DNA from: Pseudomonadota bacterium
Lineage (GTDB): Bacteria > Desulfobacterota > Syntrophobacteria > Syntrophobacterales > Syntrophobacteraceae
Direction: 5' to 3'
Assembly (NCBI GenBank): GCA_023416335.1
Contig: JAEZHY010000003.1
Coordinates: forward strand, 1-64,000
Length of the DNA: 64,000 nucleotides
The first letter of the stretch is position 1, and the number at the start of each line of letters is the position of its first letter. Both the position numbers and the translations under genes were made by a program. Positions 8,769 through 17,693 of this stretch are shown one piece after another. The notes under the pieces are model-generated. The model searched no databases and had not been told where the DNA came from. It saw only the letters and a list, made by a program, of their open reading frames with translations.

Positions 8769-10169
8769 ATGGAAAAAGGGATACGCGTTGTCGATTTGTT
8801 CCGCCGGGAACAGGATTTTGTCGGGAAAAAGGTGGCGGTGCAGGGCTGGGTCAGGACAAAGAGAGACTCGAAAGCCGGTATCAGTTTCATCGAACTGAAT
8901 GACGGGTCGTGTCTCAGGAGCCTCCAGGTGATCGCGGGCCTCGACCGTCCGGAATACAAGGACGTGCTCGAGAAGATCACGACGGGAAGCTCTATTTACG
9001 TGGAAGGGGAACTGGCTGCATCCCCCGGGAAGGGACAGAGCATCGAACTCCCGGCAGACCGCATCAGCCTCTATGGCTGGGCCGATCCCGCAGTTTATCC
9101 GCTCCAGAAAAAGAGGCACTCGTTTGAGTTCCTGCGCCAGATCGCTCACCTGCGCCCAAGAACGAACACAATAGGGGCGGCGGCCCGGGTGCGGAACCGC
9201 CTGAGCTACGCGATCCACCAGTTCTTTCAGGAACGGGGTTTCCAATACATCAACACGCCCATAATCACCGCGAGCGACTGCGAAGGGGCGGGAGAGATAT
9301 TCCGCGTCACGACCCTGGACCCGATGCGGCCTGAAACCATCGAAGTCGACGACCCGTACAAGAACGACTTCTTCGCCAAGCCGGCTTATCTGACGGTGAG
9401 CGGCCAGCTCCAGGCCGAAATCTACGCCCTCGCGCTAGGTAAAGTGTACACGTTCGGTCCGACCTTCCGGGCGGAGAATTCCAATACGAGCAGGCATCTT
9501 GCCGAGTTCTGGATGGTCGAGCCGGAGATGTCGTTTTACGACCTGTCCGACAACCTGGAACTGGCCCAGAACTGCATCAAAGAGATGGCCAGAGTGGTTC
9601 TGAACGATTGCGCCGAGGACCTGGAGTTCTTCACCAAATTCATCGAACCCGAGGTTAGGGGCCGACTGGAGATGGTGGCCGATTCGCCCTTCGAAGTCAT
9701 CAGCTATACGGAAGCAGTCGATATCCTCAAAAAATCCAAAGAGACTTTCGCATATCCCGTTGAATGGGGGGGCGATCTGCAGGCCGAGCACGAGCGATAC
9801 CTTACAGAGAAGGTCTTCAACAAGCCGGTGGGAATCATCGACTTCCCGAGGTCCCTCAAGCCTTTTTACATGCGGGTAAATGAAGACGAAAAAACCGTGG
9901 CCGCAATGGATATCCTCGTTCCCGGCACAGGAGAGATAATCGGCGGGTCTCAGAGAGAAGAGCGTCTGGACGTGCTGCTCGAACAGATGAAGATCAAGGG
10001 AATTTCCGCGGACGATTACCGGTGGTATGTCGAACTGAGGGAATTCGGTTCCGTCCCGCATTCCGGGTTCGGGCTGGGCCTGGAGCGGCTGGTGCAGTTC
10101 GTTACCGGAATTCCCAATATCCGCGAGGTCATTCCGTTCCCGAGAACGCCGGGACATGCGGAATTTTAG
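8769..10169 (+). CDS. asnS: Asparaginyl-tRNA synthetase
   Basis: A 466-residue class IIb synthetase that charges tRNA-Asn, the same length as the E. coli enzyme. The start at ATG 8769 has AGGA at 8758-8761; an upstream extension to 8619 lacks a site and has unlike sequence. The N-terminal OB-fold anticodon domain ([14 protein letters not shown]) covers about residues 15-110. The catalytic domain holds motif 2 ([19 protein letters not shown]) and motif 3 ([12 protein letters not shown]). The PEMSFYDL stretch after motif 2 is typical of AsnS. A rho-independent terminator lies 43 bp downstream. Confidence 0.97.
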   Translation: MEKGIRVVDLFRREQDFVGKKVAVQGWVRTKRDSKAGISFIELNDGSCLRSLQVIAGLDRPEYKDVLEKITTGSSIYVEGELAASPGKGQSIELPADRISLYGWADPAVYPLQKKRHSFEFLRQIAHLRPRTNTIGAAARVRNRLSYAIHQFFQERGFQYINTPIITASDCEGAGEIFRVTTLDPMRPETIEVDDPYKNDFFAKPAYLTVSGQLQAEIYALALGKVYTFGPTFRAENSNTSRHLAEFWMVEPEMSFYDLSDNLELAQNCIKEMARVVLNDCAEDLEFFTKFIEPEVRGRLEMVADSPFEVISYTEAVDILKKSKETFAYPVEWGGDLQAEHERYLTEKVFNKPVGIIDFPRSLKPFYMRVNEDEKTVAAMDILVPGTGEIIGGSQREERLDVLLEQMKIKGISADDYRWYVELREFGSVPHSGFGLGLERLVQFVTGIPNIREVIPFPRTPGHAEF

Positions 10170-10170
10170 A

Positions 10171-10206
10171 GAGTGAACGGTGAGCTGTGAGCAGTGAACT
10201 GAGAGA
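10171..10206 (+). repeat. GTGAACAGTGAGCAGTGA-type short repeat
   Basis: A degenerate tandem of GTGARC(A/G)GTGA units. Similar stretches occur at 16695-16728, 29393-29432 and, inverted, at about 16816-16850. All lie between genes, so this is a dispersed non-coding repeat. Confidence 0.6.
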
Positions 10207-10211
10207 TGAAG

Positions 10212-10236
10212 AAGCCCCTTTCGAGGGGCTTTTTTG
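10212..10236 (+). terminator. Rho-independent terminator of asnS
   Basis: AAGCCCC at 10212-10218 pairs with GGGGCTT at 10225-10231 around a TTTCGA loop, and a run of T follows directly. It lies 43 bp after the asnS stop. Confidence 0.9.
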
Positions 10237-10274
10237 TTGAGATGCTCTTTCTTGAAAGGTTCAGCAGTGCAGTA

Positions 10275-10607
10275 CTATCGGCCGCGCAGCTTTCTGTATT
10301 CGGAACGTGCCAGGAATCGTGCCCTGGCACTTATTCGGGAAAAGGTTTTACCCTCGGCGGCTTCCCATTCCATGATGGATTTCAGGAGGTACTGATCGAA
10401 ATTCCGGGCAAATTCGAATATCTTCTTTCTCGTCTGCGCATCAGCCCCGAAATAGGATTCCCGGGTCACATAAGGTTTATAAGCCTCTTCGCCGGAAAGC
10501 TCCTCGTCCTTTTCCTCGGAGGAAGCAGAGCATGTGAACAGCCTTGAGAGGAGTTCCTCGATTCGGGCGTCAACTTCCGAGTTGTGTTTTTTCATAACAG
10601 TCCCCAT
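10275..10607 (-). CDS. Hypothetical protein
   Basis: A 110-residue, charged and probably helical cytoplasmic protein. No family is recognised. A second in-frame ATG at residue 5 (MKKHNSEVD) is an alternative start. The sequence has a SASSEEKDEELSGEEA acidic patch and a basic C-terminus (ARARFLARSEYRKLRGR). It lies convergent with asnS and is separated from it by the terminator. Codon use resembles the neighbours, which supports a real gene, but there is no functional clue. Confidence 0.55.
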   Translation of the reverse strand: MGTVMKKHNSEVDARIEELLSRLFTCSASSEEKDEELSGEEAYKPYVTRESYFGADAQTRKKIFEFARNFDQYLLKSIMEWEAAEGKTFSRISARARFLARSEYRKLRGR

Positions 10608-11011
10608 GCTGCTCTTATGAAATTTCGATTCATACTAAGTTGCTTTCAAGTTGATATTTAATTCCCTGCCGAGGTGGAAGAGGTTAACCCCCGACCAGGC
10701 ACTTGCACCAGATTTCGGCCCTTTTGGGCCGATCGGTCGGCGCTTGCTGTGTATGCCCCGGTGCTTTTGCGGGGGGCGCCACAGCAAGCGCCAAGTAAGC
10801 CGCAGAGCGGCGCAGGGGGTGTGGGGGCCGCCGGTCCCCACGCTATTTGGATCCTTCTTGAACGCAATTCCGTCCCCTTGGGTCAGGGTTTATCTCGGCC
10901 GGGCGGGGGGCCCCGAAAGACTCGGACCCCGCTTCGCTCCCCCGACCTACCGCCGCTGCCGCACTTGCAGATCGGAGTTTTATCCACGTTTGCCGGCGCT
11001 GTGACGGCCCA
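10608..11011. other. GC-rich intergenic region with strong hairpins
   Basis: No convincing gene. It holds CGGCCC/GGGCCG around TTTT at 10716-10731 and a 12-bp perfect inverted repeat, GGCGCTTGCTGT at 10739-10750 with ACAGCAAGCGCC at 10781-10792. The 30 bp enclosed by the latter fold into a second CCCC/GGGG hairpin. The stretch after 10930 (CGCTTCGCTCCCCCGACC onward) resembles the one at about 23580-23635, so part is a dispersed repeat. Confidence 0.65.
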
Positions 11012-14000
11012 TCAATTCCGCCTGGGCAATGGTGTCCAATGCTGTCTTTTTTCCGTGGGCTGCTTCATCGAACGGACAAGTTCTCTCGCCTTTCCGGCAA
11101 ACAGCCTCACAAGTCCCGTCCGGATGCAGAGGCACTCGTATATGTTGTCCAGAGCATTCAAATAGGCAGAGTAGTAATCGAGGTAGAACGCGAGTGCCCG
11201 GGACCAGTTGTCCCCCACGAGGCCGTCTACGAAGAGCCGGGCGATCTCGGCCCTGCGCTTCAGAACCGCCTGGGAGTTTATGAATATCTGGAGTTCCTCA
11301 TTGGACATCTCCTTTAGCAGCGAAATGCATATATTCTGCGCCCGGGGCTGGTACATCCAGAAATAGAGCAGATCCAGGCCGTTGACTATCATGACCTTTT
11401 CGATGTCTGTCGCTCCGGGAAGGGGCCCCTGCCGCGATGCTCCGGCGTTTCGGAGCATCTGGATCACATCGGATTCGGGAAACATGATTTCAAGTTTTTC
11501 GTAGGTATCGAACAACTGCGCGATTTTCTGTTTGTAGTCTTCCAGCCGAATCCGCATGTAATTGCGATAGTCCGCGATCCCCTCGATGATGCCGGCAACC
11601 ACATCCGAGGACGTCTTCGATATTATGGAGGCCCACTGCTGGAGGATATCGTCAATGGCCGTTGCGCCGTATGCTCCGAGAATGCCCGCTATTGCGGAAT
11701 TGAAGGCTATTGAGAGCGGGATGTTCAAAATGGCTCGAAAGAAATTCCCGATCACCGCTTCTCTGGGCAGGCCCCGAAGTATGTTGTGACCTGAAATGTA
11801 GACCCCGTTGACAAAAGACATGACGGAATAGAGCATCACGGGATCCGTCGCGGTTGTAATATTGAAAGTCCGTTCCATGAGCAGAACCTTGACCAGGTAC
11901 TCGAGGAGCGGAACGGAAAGCCCGGTGTAGAGGAGCGAATCGGACAGGCGGTCCCAACTGACGTAACTGTTCCATTTCAAAATGGGCGATCGTCGGATGC
12001 CGGCGCCTCCGAAGACCGACTGTAAAATGTTGCGCAAACCGGTTATTGCGAACCAGATAGGTGTTCCGAGCCAGACGAGGAACCACCAGTCCTGCGTGTA
12101 CATAAAAGTGATAACCGAAGGTATGAAGCCGGCGGCAATCTTTATGGAGTTTTTCAGGATTCCGTTGAGATACCTCCATGAGCAGCCCAATTCGGGGCGG
12201 GTCCTCTGAACGGGTTTTTCGACAAAGAGACCGTTGGACTCCTTCTGAATCCCACCCAGGGCAACAATATTTCCTTTTGATATCGGGCAGATCGTGCTGT
12301 TTCCGACCGCCCATTCCTTCGTTTTTCTGTTCAAAAGAGGCTTGCCGATGAAAAACGCAATCAGCCGGTCGATAATCTTGACCGCGGCGCGACCGCTCGG
12401 GAAAAAAGTCGTCTGTAAACATGTCGATACCCTGACCGGGATGGCGGGTCTTTCCGATTTGCGCCAGCCACCCAGTTTCCTCCCGACTCTCTTCGGGAGG
12501 GTCTCGATGACGGCAAAACCCATCCCGTAAAAGCGGCGCGACTGCCCGGTCGAATCGCTGCCGATGACCGAAGTGAGAGGCAGGTTTTTATATCGGTCGA
12601 TCAGCTTTCCGGCATTTCGCAGTATCGTTTCGAATTTCTCGACCCTTTCGGGCTGCTGCTCATCCGGGTGCGATCTCATGCCGGACAGGATGCTCCGCAC
12701 TATGCGGGTCAGCTTGAAAAGGTCTCCTTCGTCCAGCACCTGCTGCAGTCTGCTCACATCTTCATACGCGGGGTATTTGCCGCTCGTGTAGTCTTTGAGG
12801 TTGAAGATTTCGAGGCTGCCGATTGCGCCGTCGCTGTCGTAGAGCAGCTCCAGGACGTCTTCGCATTTGAGTCCGGTCAGATTCAGGGTGATCTGGCAGC
12901 CCGAGTGGAGGCCGCTGAGTTTTTCGATGAGTTCGCCGGGGTCCAGTTCCAGCAATCCGGGGCAGGCGTGAGTTAAAGCCGAACCGGGTGCATTCGGGGA
13001 GCAGGCCGGCCGGAGGAAACGCTCCACAATGGTTTCCGAGTCGAATGCGTTCATTGCGGCAACGAGGCCGTCGATCTCCGCGCGTTTTTCCTGGCCGGCT
13101 TCTGCATAGACTTCACGCAATTTTGCGACCGCTGCTTCCATGGCGGGCAGGATACGGGCGTGGATGAATCTTGCCAGATGAAGGACCGACGCCTGCCCCG
13201 TTCTGATGGAGGAGAGGAATTCGGAAGCGGATATCGGGGCCAGGTCGAGGTCGAATTCCCGGTTGATGACCGGAAGCGAGTTTTCGTTGAACACGCGAAG
13301 GATCGAAAGGACCTGTCCCTGCTGGTATTCCGAAACTTTCCGGCCTTCTTCCAAAAAGGCAAGAACTTCCGGTCGGTCAAGAAAGGAAATGAAGTCCTGC
13401 GTGTCCGAAAAACCCCGCGGGACCCAGATGAGCTTTGCGGTTCGATCGTAGAATTTAGCGGGGAATTCGATCCCGACCCGGACGTTGATGTCCATGATTT
13501 CCGCGGCTCCCAGGAGTTCCGAAACCGGTTCGGGGTCCACAAAATTGTAGTACACGATGGTGATGTGGCGGATCCCCTTGATCCATGCATCCATAATCAG
13601 ATGTGAGGGGGACTTCCGGCCTTTGGTGTAGGAGTCGTGCACGTGGCCGTCGAAGGTGACCTGGTTCCACTCCTCGGGCATTTCGAGCAGGTGGTGTTCT
13701 TTTAAGAGTTTCCGTATCAGTATCGGTTTCCCTGAGACCGCCGAGCGGAAATCATGGGCCAGTTCAAGACGCCGCAAGCGATCGGTCCGGGTCCGTATGA
13801 GTTCTTTCATGATCTGGAGCAGCACCCGGGCCGTATTCTTCCGCATATGGCTGTCGGCGCTGTTCAGGACCTCGTCTTTCAGCGAACGAAGAGCGCTCAG
13901 CCTGTCCTCGGCCCCGGCACCTTCCAGGGATTCGAGCATGCGTATGATGGCGTAAGCAATCCGGAGGGCCCGCGACTCGGCCAGTTCCTTTATCCCATGT

Positions 14001-14131
14001 GGGTGAAGGTATGGGTAGAGAAGGTCGTCGAGGTGGCTGAACGATTCCTTGCGATCGAGAATGGAATCGACTATCTCCAGCAGCTTGTAGTCGCGTTCAT
14101 CGAAGTAGAGTCCGAACTTCCGCGCTTCCAT
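11012..14131 (-). CDS. Large PHP-domain membrane protein of unknown function
   Basis: A 1039-residue protein. The first 150 residues are helical. Near residues 155-230 there is a PHP-like phosphoesterase segment: TFDGHVHDSY supplies the HxH metal motif, AWIKGIRHITIVYYN fits the next strand, and GIEFPA fits the later glutamate motif. PHP domains are metal-dependent phosphoesterases found in DNA polymerases and histidinol-phosphate phosphatases. The C-terminal half holds several membrane segments (for example WWFLVWLGTPIWFAITGL, and a stretch around AFNSAIAGILGAYGATAI), followed by a soluble helical end of about 200 residues. This fusion is not one I recognise. The gene stands alone between repeat-rich spacers. 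Confidence 0.85.
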   Translation of the reverse strand: MEARKFGLYFDERDYKLLEIVDSILDRKESFSHLDDLLYPYLHPHGIKELAESRALRIAYAIIRMLESLEGAGAEDRLSALRSLKDEVLNSADSHMRKNTARVLLQIMKELIRTRTDRLRRLELAHDFRSAVSGKPILIRKLLKEHHLLEMPEEWNQVTFDGHVHDSYTKGRKSPSHLIMDAWIKGIRHITIVYYNFVDPEPVSELLGAAEIMDINVRVGIEFPAKFYDRTAKLIWVPRGFSDTQDFISFLDRPEVLAFLEEGRKVSEYQQGQVLSILRVFNENSLPVINREFDLDLAPISASEFLSSIRTGQASVLHLARFIHARILPAMEAAVAKLREVYAEAGQEKRAEIDGLVAAMNAFDSETIVERFLRPACSPNAPGSALTHACPGLLELDPGELIEKLSGLHSGCQITLNLTGLKCEDVLELLYDSDGAIGSLEIFNLKDYTSGKYPAYEDVSRLQQVLDEGDLFKLTRIVRSILSGMRSHPDEQQPERVEKFETILRNAGKLIDRYKNLPLTSVIGSDSTGQSRRFYGMGFAVIETLPKRVGRKLGGWRKSERPAIPVRVSTCLQTTFFPSGRAAVKIIDRLIAFFIGKPLLNRKTKEWAVGNSTICPISKGNIVALGGIQKESNGLFVEKPVQRTRPELGCSWRYLNGILKNSIKIAAGFIPSVITFMYTQDWWFLVWLGTPIWFAITGLRNILQSVFGGAGIRRSPILKWNSYVSWDRLSDSLLYTGLSVPLLEYLVKVLLMERTFNITTATDPVMLYSVMSFVNGVYISGHNILRGLPREAVIGNFFRAILNIPLSIAFNSAIAGILGAYGATAIDDILQQWASIISKTSSDVVAGIIEGIADYRNYMRIRLEDYKQKIAQLFDTYEKLEIMFPESDVIQMLRNAGASRQGPLPGATDIEKVMIVNGLDLLYFWMYQPRAQNICISLLKEMSNEELQIFINSQAVLKRRAEIARLFVDGLVGDNWSRALAFYLDYYSAYLNALDNIYECLCIRTGLVRLFAGKARELVRSMKQPTEKRQHWTPLPRRN

Positions 14132-14329
14132 GCAAATGCCTCCGATGTCCGCCAGGGAACAGTTGGATATTTGGAAGCAAGTTTACAGGAAAGCGTTCCG
14201 GAAGAATGTCGGAGGCAGTCTGATTTTGTTGTAGGACTATCGGGAGAGTTTTGTAGGTGTCCGGCTTATGCGGCTGTCGGTGAAAGGGCTGTGGGAGTGT
14301 AGGAATGCAGGACCCGGGAAACCTTCAGC

Positions 14330-14730
14330 CACGAAAAACCTGGGGCAGCATAGCCGCAACCAAAGTACGAAAAGCAAGAGCCTGCAACCACGAAATACAC
14401 GAAAATCACGAAATAAAACAATACGATATGGTCGTAGGATGGATGACAACCCATCGCTTTTGAGAACGCCCGGAATGATTGTGTGGAAACACGGTAAAGT
14501 CGTCATGCGGAAAAAGAAGTCGTATTCGACAGCCCCTGAGCTTCCCGGCAGCTAAGGGAGGAACGAACCGACAAAAATCGATGGGTTCCCGCTCCGCTCC
14601 CACCCATCCTACGGTCTTATCCGATAGTTTCCTTTGGTATTTTTCGTGTATTTCGTGACTTTCGTGGTTAAGGGTTTTGTTTTTGCATTTTGGTTGCGGC
14701 TATGCTGCCCCAGGACTTTCGTGGTTATGG
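14330..14730. repeat. Long imperfect inverted repeat in the 14.1-14.8 kb spacer
   Basis: The spacer between the PHP gene and the response regulator holds no credible gene. GGGGCAGCATAGCCGCAACC at 14342-14361 recurs inverted at about 14691-14710. ACCACGAAATACACGAAAAT near 14389 recurs inverted near 14640-14670, so the whole could form a cruciform. Between the arms is a copy of the GATGGGTTCCCGCTCCGCTC element that is also at 29907. The left arm resembles 20955-21030, so this is a dispersed family. Confidence 0.7.
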
Positions 14731-14765
14731 GCTTTTGCCTTTGTATTTTTGCGGTTGGGCCGTTC

Positions 14766-15398
14766 CTACATTGACAGCTGGTTCGTGACGACGTAATGCG
14801 TCAACTCGGCGTTGGTTTTCATCCGCATTTTTTCGAGGATGCGGGTCCGGTATGTGCTTACGGTCTTTACGCTGAGGTTCAGCTCGCTCGCTATCTCCGT
14901 GATCATCTTCCCGCTTCCGATCATCACCAGGACCTGGTATTCGCGGTCGGAGAGTTCCTCATGCAGAGGTCCTTCCGTTCTGCCGGCCAGATCGGCAGCA
15001 AGCAACTCGGCCAGTTGCGGACTTACGTACCTGCCTCCGGCGTAGACCTTGCGGATCGCCGTCACCAGCTCGTCCGGCGCGCTCTCCTTGGTCAGGTAGC
15101 CTGCGGCCCCCGCTTTCAGCATCCTCTTGCCGTACTGCTCTTCCGGGTGAATGCTCAGAGCGAGTACGGGAAGCCTGGGCCGCTCGTTCCGGAGCTGCTT
15201 CAGCACCTCTATGCCCCCTCCGCCCGGCATCGTTATGTCCAGAACGATTACGTCGAAGTCGTTTTTTCGGACTTTTTCCAGCAACTCCCAGCCATTTGCA
15301 GCCTCGTCGGCCAGGATCATGTCGGGTATACCTTCGAGGATCTGTTTGAGCCCCGCCCGTACTATCGCGTGATCGTCGGCAATGAGAATCCTGATCAA
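14766..15398 (-). CDS. NarL/FixJ-family response regulator
   Basis: A 210-residue two-domain regulator. The receiver domain begins MIRILIADDHAIVRAGLKQI with the phospho-acceptor Asp in DVIVLDITMPG near residue 54 and the switch lysine in YLTKES. The C-terminal LuxR-type helix-turn-helix holds LSDREYQVLVMIGSGK and the recognition region ASELNLSVKTVSTYRTRI. It overlaps the upstream kinase gene by 4 bp (ATGA), so the two are translationally coupled partners. The target genes are not evident in the window. Confidence 0.95.
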   Translation of the reverse strand: MIRILIADDHAIVRAGLKQILEGIPDMILADEAANGWELLEKVRKNDFDVIVLDITMPGGGGIEVLKQLRNERPRLPVLALSIHPEEQYGKRMLKAGAAGYLTKESAPDELVTAIRKVYAGGRYVSPQLAELLAADLAGRTEGPLHEELSDREYQVLVMIGSGKMITEIASELNLSVKTVSTYRTRILEKMRMKTNAELTHYVVTNQLSM

Positions 15399-16654
15399 TT
15401 AGCAAGCTCCGTTCGATGTAGAGGTATTCTGACACAAATTGTCGTCCCCATGCCCGGGGAACTGTCGATTTCCACCGATCCGCCGAAAGCTGCGGCACGT
15501 TCGCGTATTCCCAGCAGTCCGTACGAATGCGGGTTGGAAGTGGCGTCCTTGCCTATTCCTTTTCCGTCGTCCCGGATGGAAAATACCAGGGCGCTCTGTT
15601 CCTCTCTCAGCTGCAATTCTACCTTCTTCGCATCGGCATGGCGCATAATATTCGTCAATGTTTCCTGCAGGATGCGAAAAATAGCCGTCGAGACGTCTTC
15701 ATCGATCTCGACGTCCCCCATCTCCAGCTTCACTTCACACCTGGTCCCGGTTCTTTTTTCGAACTCTTCGGCCTGCCATTCGATCGCGGCGTGAAGTCCG
15801 AAGTCGTCCAGGATTCCCGGCCTCAGGTCCGAGGAGAGCTTCTTTATCGAGCTGATTGCAGAGCCGATTATGCCGGACATGGATTCGATTTTCTGGAGAA
15901 CCGGCGTCTGATTTCCGTCGAGTTTCTTTTTCATCCAGGCCAGGTCGATCTTGAGCGCGGTCAGGGTCTGGCCGAACTCGTCGTGTATCTCCCGTGCGAT
16001 CCTGGTGCGCTCTTCCTCTCTGGCTGACTGGAGCCGCCTGTAGAGGTCCCGCAATTGCTCGTTCGACTTCCTGAGTTCCTCCTGCACCAGTTTCCGTTCG
16101 GTGATGTCCCTGAGAATCGCCGATGCGCCCATTATCGCTCCGGAATCATCCGCAATGGGCGAGACCGTGATGGAAACATCTATCCTCGTGCCGTCTTTCT
16201 TTACGCGCACCGTCTCGTAGTTATCGACGTGCTCGCCCTTTCTGATCTTTTCCACGATTCGGAACAGTTCATCGTGGTGATCGGGTGGAGTAATTATGGA
16301 AACGGATTTCCCCCTGATTTCCTCCGGCGAGTAACCCAGGAGTTCCTCTGCTCCCCTGTTCCAGCTTACGATGGTTCCGTTTAACTCCTGGCCTATGATC
16401 CCGTCGTCCGAATATTCGACAATCGAAGCCATAAGCGAGCGCGCTTCCGAGTGCATCTGCGCAAAGCGGTAAATAACACGCGCGGCGATGAGAATGATCG
16501 TGGTGGTGAGCAGGATAGTTATTGCGTGAGATTCCCACGTGCTGATGCTCGGCCAGATAACCTGCTTCATCCATTCGATTATGGTGATGACGAGGGACCC
16601 GAAAGCCGCGAGAAGCCAGGGTGTTGATGGTTTGAGATAACGAGTGCGAGCCAT
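15395..16654 (-). CDS. NarX-type PAS sensor histidine kinase
   Basis: A 419-residue kinase. Two membrane spans near residues 12-60 enclose a very short loop, so it probably senses through the membrane or cytoplasm. A PAS domain follows (SLMASIVEYSDDGIIGQ to ILRDITERK), then a short coiled coil and a HisKA_3 dimerisation domain with the phospho-acceptor His in RIAREIHDEFGQ. The C-terminal ATPase domain has DDGKGIG and YGLLGIRERA. HisKA_3 kinases pair with LuxR-type regulators, and the partner is the overlapping downstream gene. The signal is unknown. Confidence 0.95.
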   Translation of the reverse strand: MARTRYLKPSTPWLLAAFGSLVITIIEWMKQVIWPSISTWESHAITILLTTTIILIAARVIYRFAQMHSEARSLMASIVEYSDDGIIGQELNGTIVSWNRGAEELLGYSPEEIRGKSVSIITPPDHHDELFRIVEKIRKGEHVDNYETVRVKKDGTRIDVSITVSPIADDSGAIMGASAILRDITERKLVQEELRKSNEQLRDLYRRLQSAREEERTRIAREIHDEFGQTLTALKIDLAWMKKKLDGNQTPVLQKIESMSGIIGSAISSIKKLSSDLRPGILDDFGLHAAIEWQAEEFEKRTGTRCEVKLEMGDVEIDEDVSTAIFRILQETLTNIMRHADAKKVELQLREEQSALVFSIRDDGKGIGKDATSNPHSYGLLGIRERAAAFGGSVEIDSSPGMGTTICVRIPLHRTELAN

Positions 16655-16927
16655 AGTGTAAGTTCTCCCGGGACAAGTATACTGCTGTCGGGAGGGAGTG
16701 AACAGCGAGCAGTGAGCGGTGAACGGGAAAAAACGTTAATTACGAACGTCCCGGCCAGCCATGGGTGACACACTCTCCGGCTCTCGGCCGGCACGGTCGG
16801 GAAACGTTGCCCAACTCAACTCACGGTTCGCTGCTCCCTGTTCACTCGCTCCGTGATTAACTTGAGATCAAAGTTTATCGTGTAATAAATGTTCTTTAAG
16901 TAATGACTTAAGATGAGGAGCATGCTC

Positions 16928-17623
16928 ATGAAATATTTTGCGGTGCCGGTCTTGATTGGAATGCTTCTATTGCTGGGGCCGATCTTGCCTGCGAATGCGG
17001 CGCCTCAGGAAGAGGCACTCCGTCTCAACACGTCAACAGCGGTATTGCAGGACGTGATGCGGATTCCGGAGCAGGGAATACCGGCTGACCTGATAAGAAG
17101 TGCATACGGGATTGCGGTTTTTCCCGACCTGATCAAGTTTGGGCTTGGAATCGGAAGGACCAGAGGAAACGGGGTCCTGGTGGTGCGCAGAGCCGACGGG
17201 TCCTGGAGCGATCCCTCTTTTCTGAGACTGTCGGGCGGCAGTCTGGGGTTTCAGGCTGGAGTCGCATCGACCGACCTTATTCTGGTTTTCAGGACAGCAA
17301 GGGGGCTGCAGCAGATCGAAAGGGGGAAGCTGACTCTCGGGGGGACCATTTCCATTGCGGCGGGTCCTATCGGGAGGACCGGCCAGGCAGCAACGGACTC
17401 GCAGCTTCGGTCTGAAATTCTTTCCTACTCCAGGAGCAGGGGACTCTTTGCGGGAGTGGCAATCGAGGGAGCTTCACTCAAATACGATTTCCGGGCGAAC
17501 GAAGATTTTTTCGGGGTTGCCGATCCAATCAGGACTCAGATGGCGAGCATTCCCCCGGCGGCACGTAACTTTATGTGTGTTCTTTCGAGATATTCAGGCG
17601 CGCCCACAAACGTTTGCGCATGA
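16928..17623 (+). CDS. SYLF-domain lipid-binding protein (Ysc84 family)
   Basis: A 231-residue protein with a signal peptide (KYFAVPVLIGMLLLLGPILPANA). ATG 16928 is preferred because GAGGAG at 16915-16920 fits it; ATGs at 16913 and 16922 are less well placed. The mature part matches the SYLF/Ysc84 domain: IPADLIRSAYGIAVFPDLIKFG, then glycine-rich strands with SDPSFLRLSGGSLGFQAG and the late LFAGVAIEGASLKYDFRAN. Eukaryotic members bind phosphoinositides. Bacterial exported members are common but poorly defined, and probably bind lipid in the envelope. It is convergent with proS. Confidence 0.9.
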   Translation: MKYFAVPVLIGMLLLLGPILPANAAPQEEALRLNTSTAVLQDVMRIPEQGIPADLIRSAYGIAVFPDLIKFGLGIGRTRGNGVLVVRRADGSWSDPSFLRLSGGSLGFQAGVASTDLILVFRTARGLQQIERGKLTLGGTISIAAGPIGRTGQAATDSQLRSEILSYSRSRGLFAGVAIEGASLKYDFRANEDFFGVADPIRTQMASIPPAARNFMCVLSRYSGAPTNVCA

Positions 17624-17639
17624 TCCGGAGTTTGATTTT

Positions 17640-17662
17640 CGGGGCGGGCCGATCCCGCCCCG
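17640..17662. terminator. Stem-loop between convergent SYLF gene and proS
   Basis: CGGGGCGGG at 17640-17648 pairs with CCCGCCCCG at 17654-17662 around CCGAT. No T tract follows on either strand, so this is a possible bidirectional terminator, or just a GC-rich hairpin. Confidence 0.5.
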
Positions 17663-17693
17663 GCTTACATCAGGATAATAACTTCGGCCGGGA

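Noticed and set aside
16655..16927. Clusters of GTGAGCAGTGA units as a possible CRISPR or satellite
   Set aside because: Units are short, degenerate and without regular spacers, so they match a dispersed intergenic repeat, not a CRISPR array.
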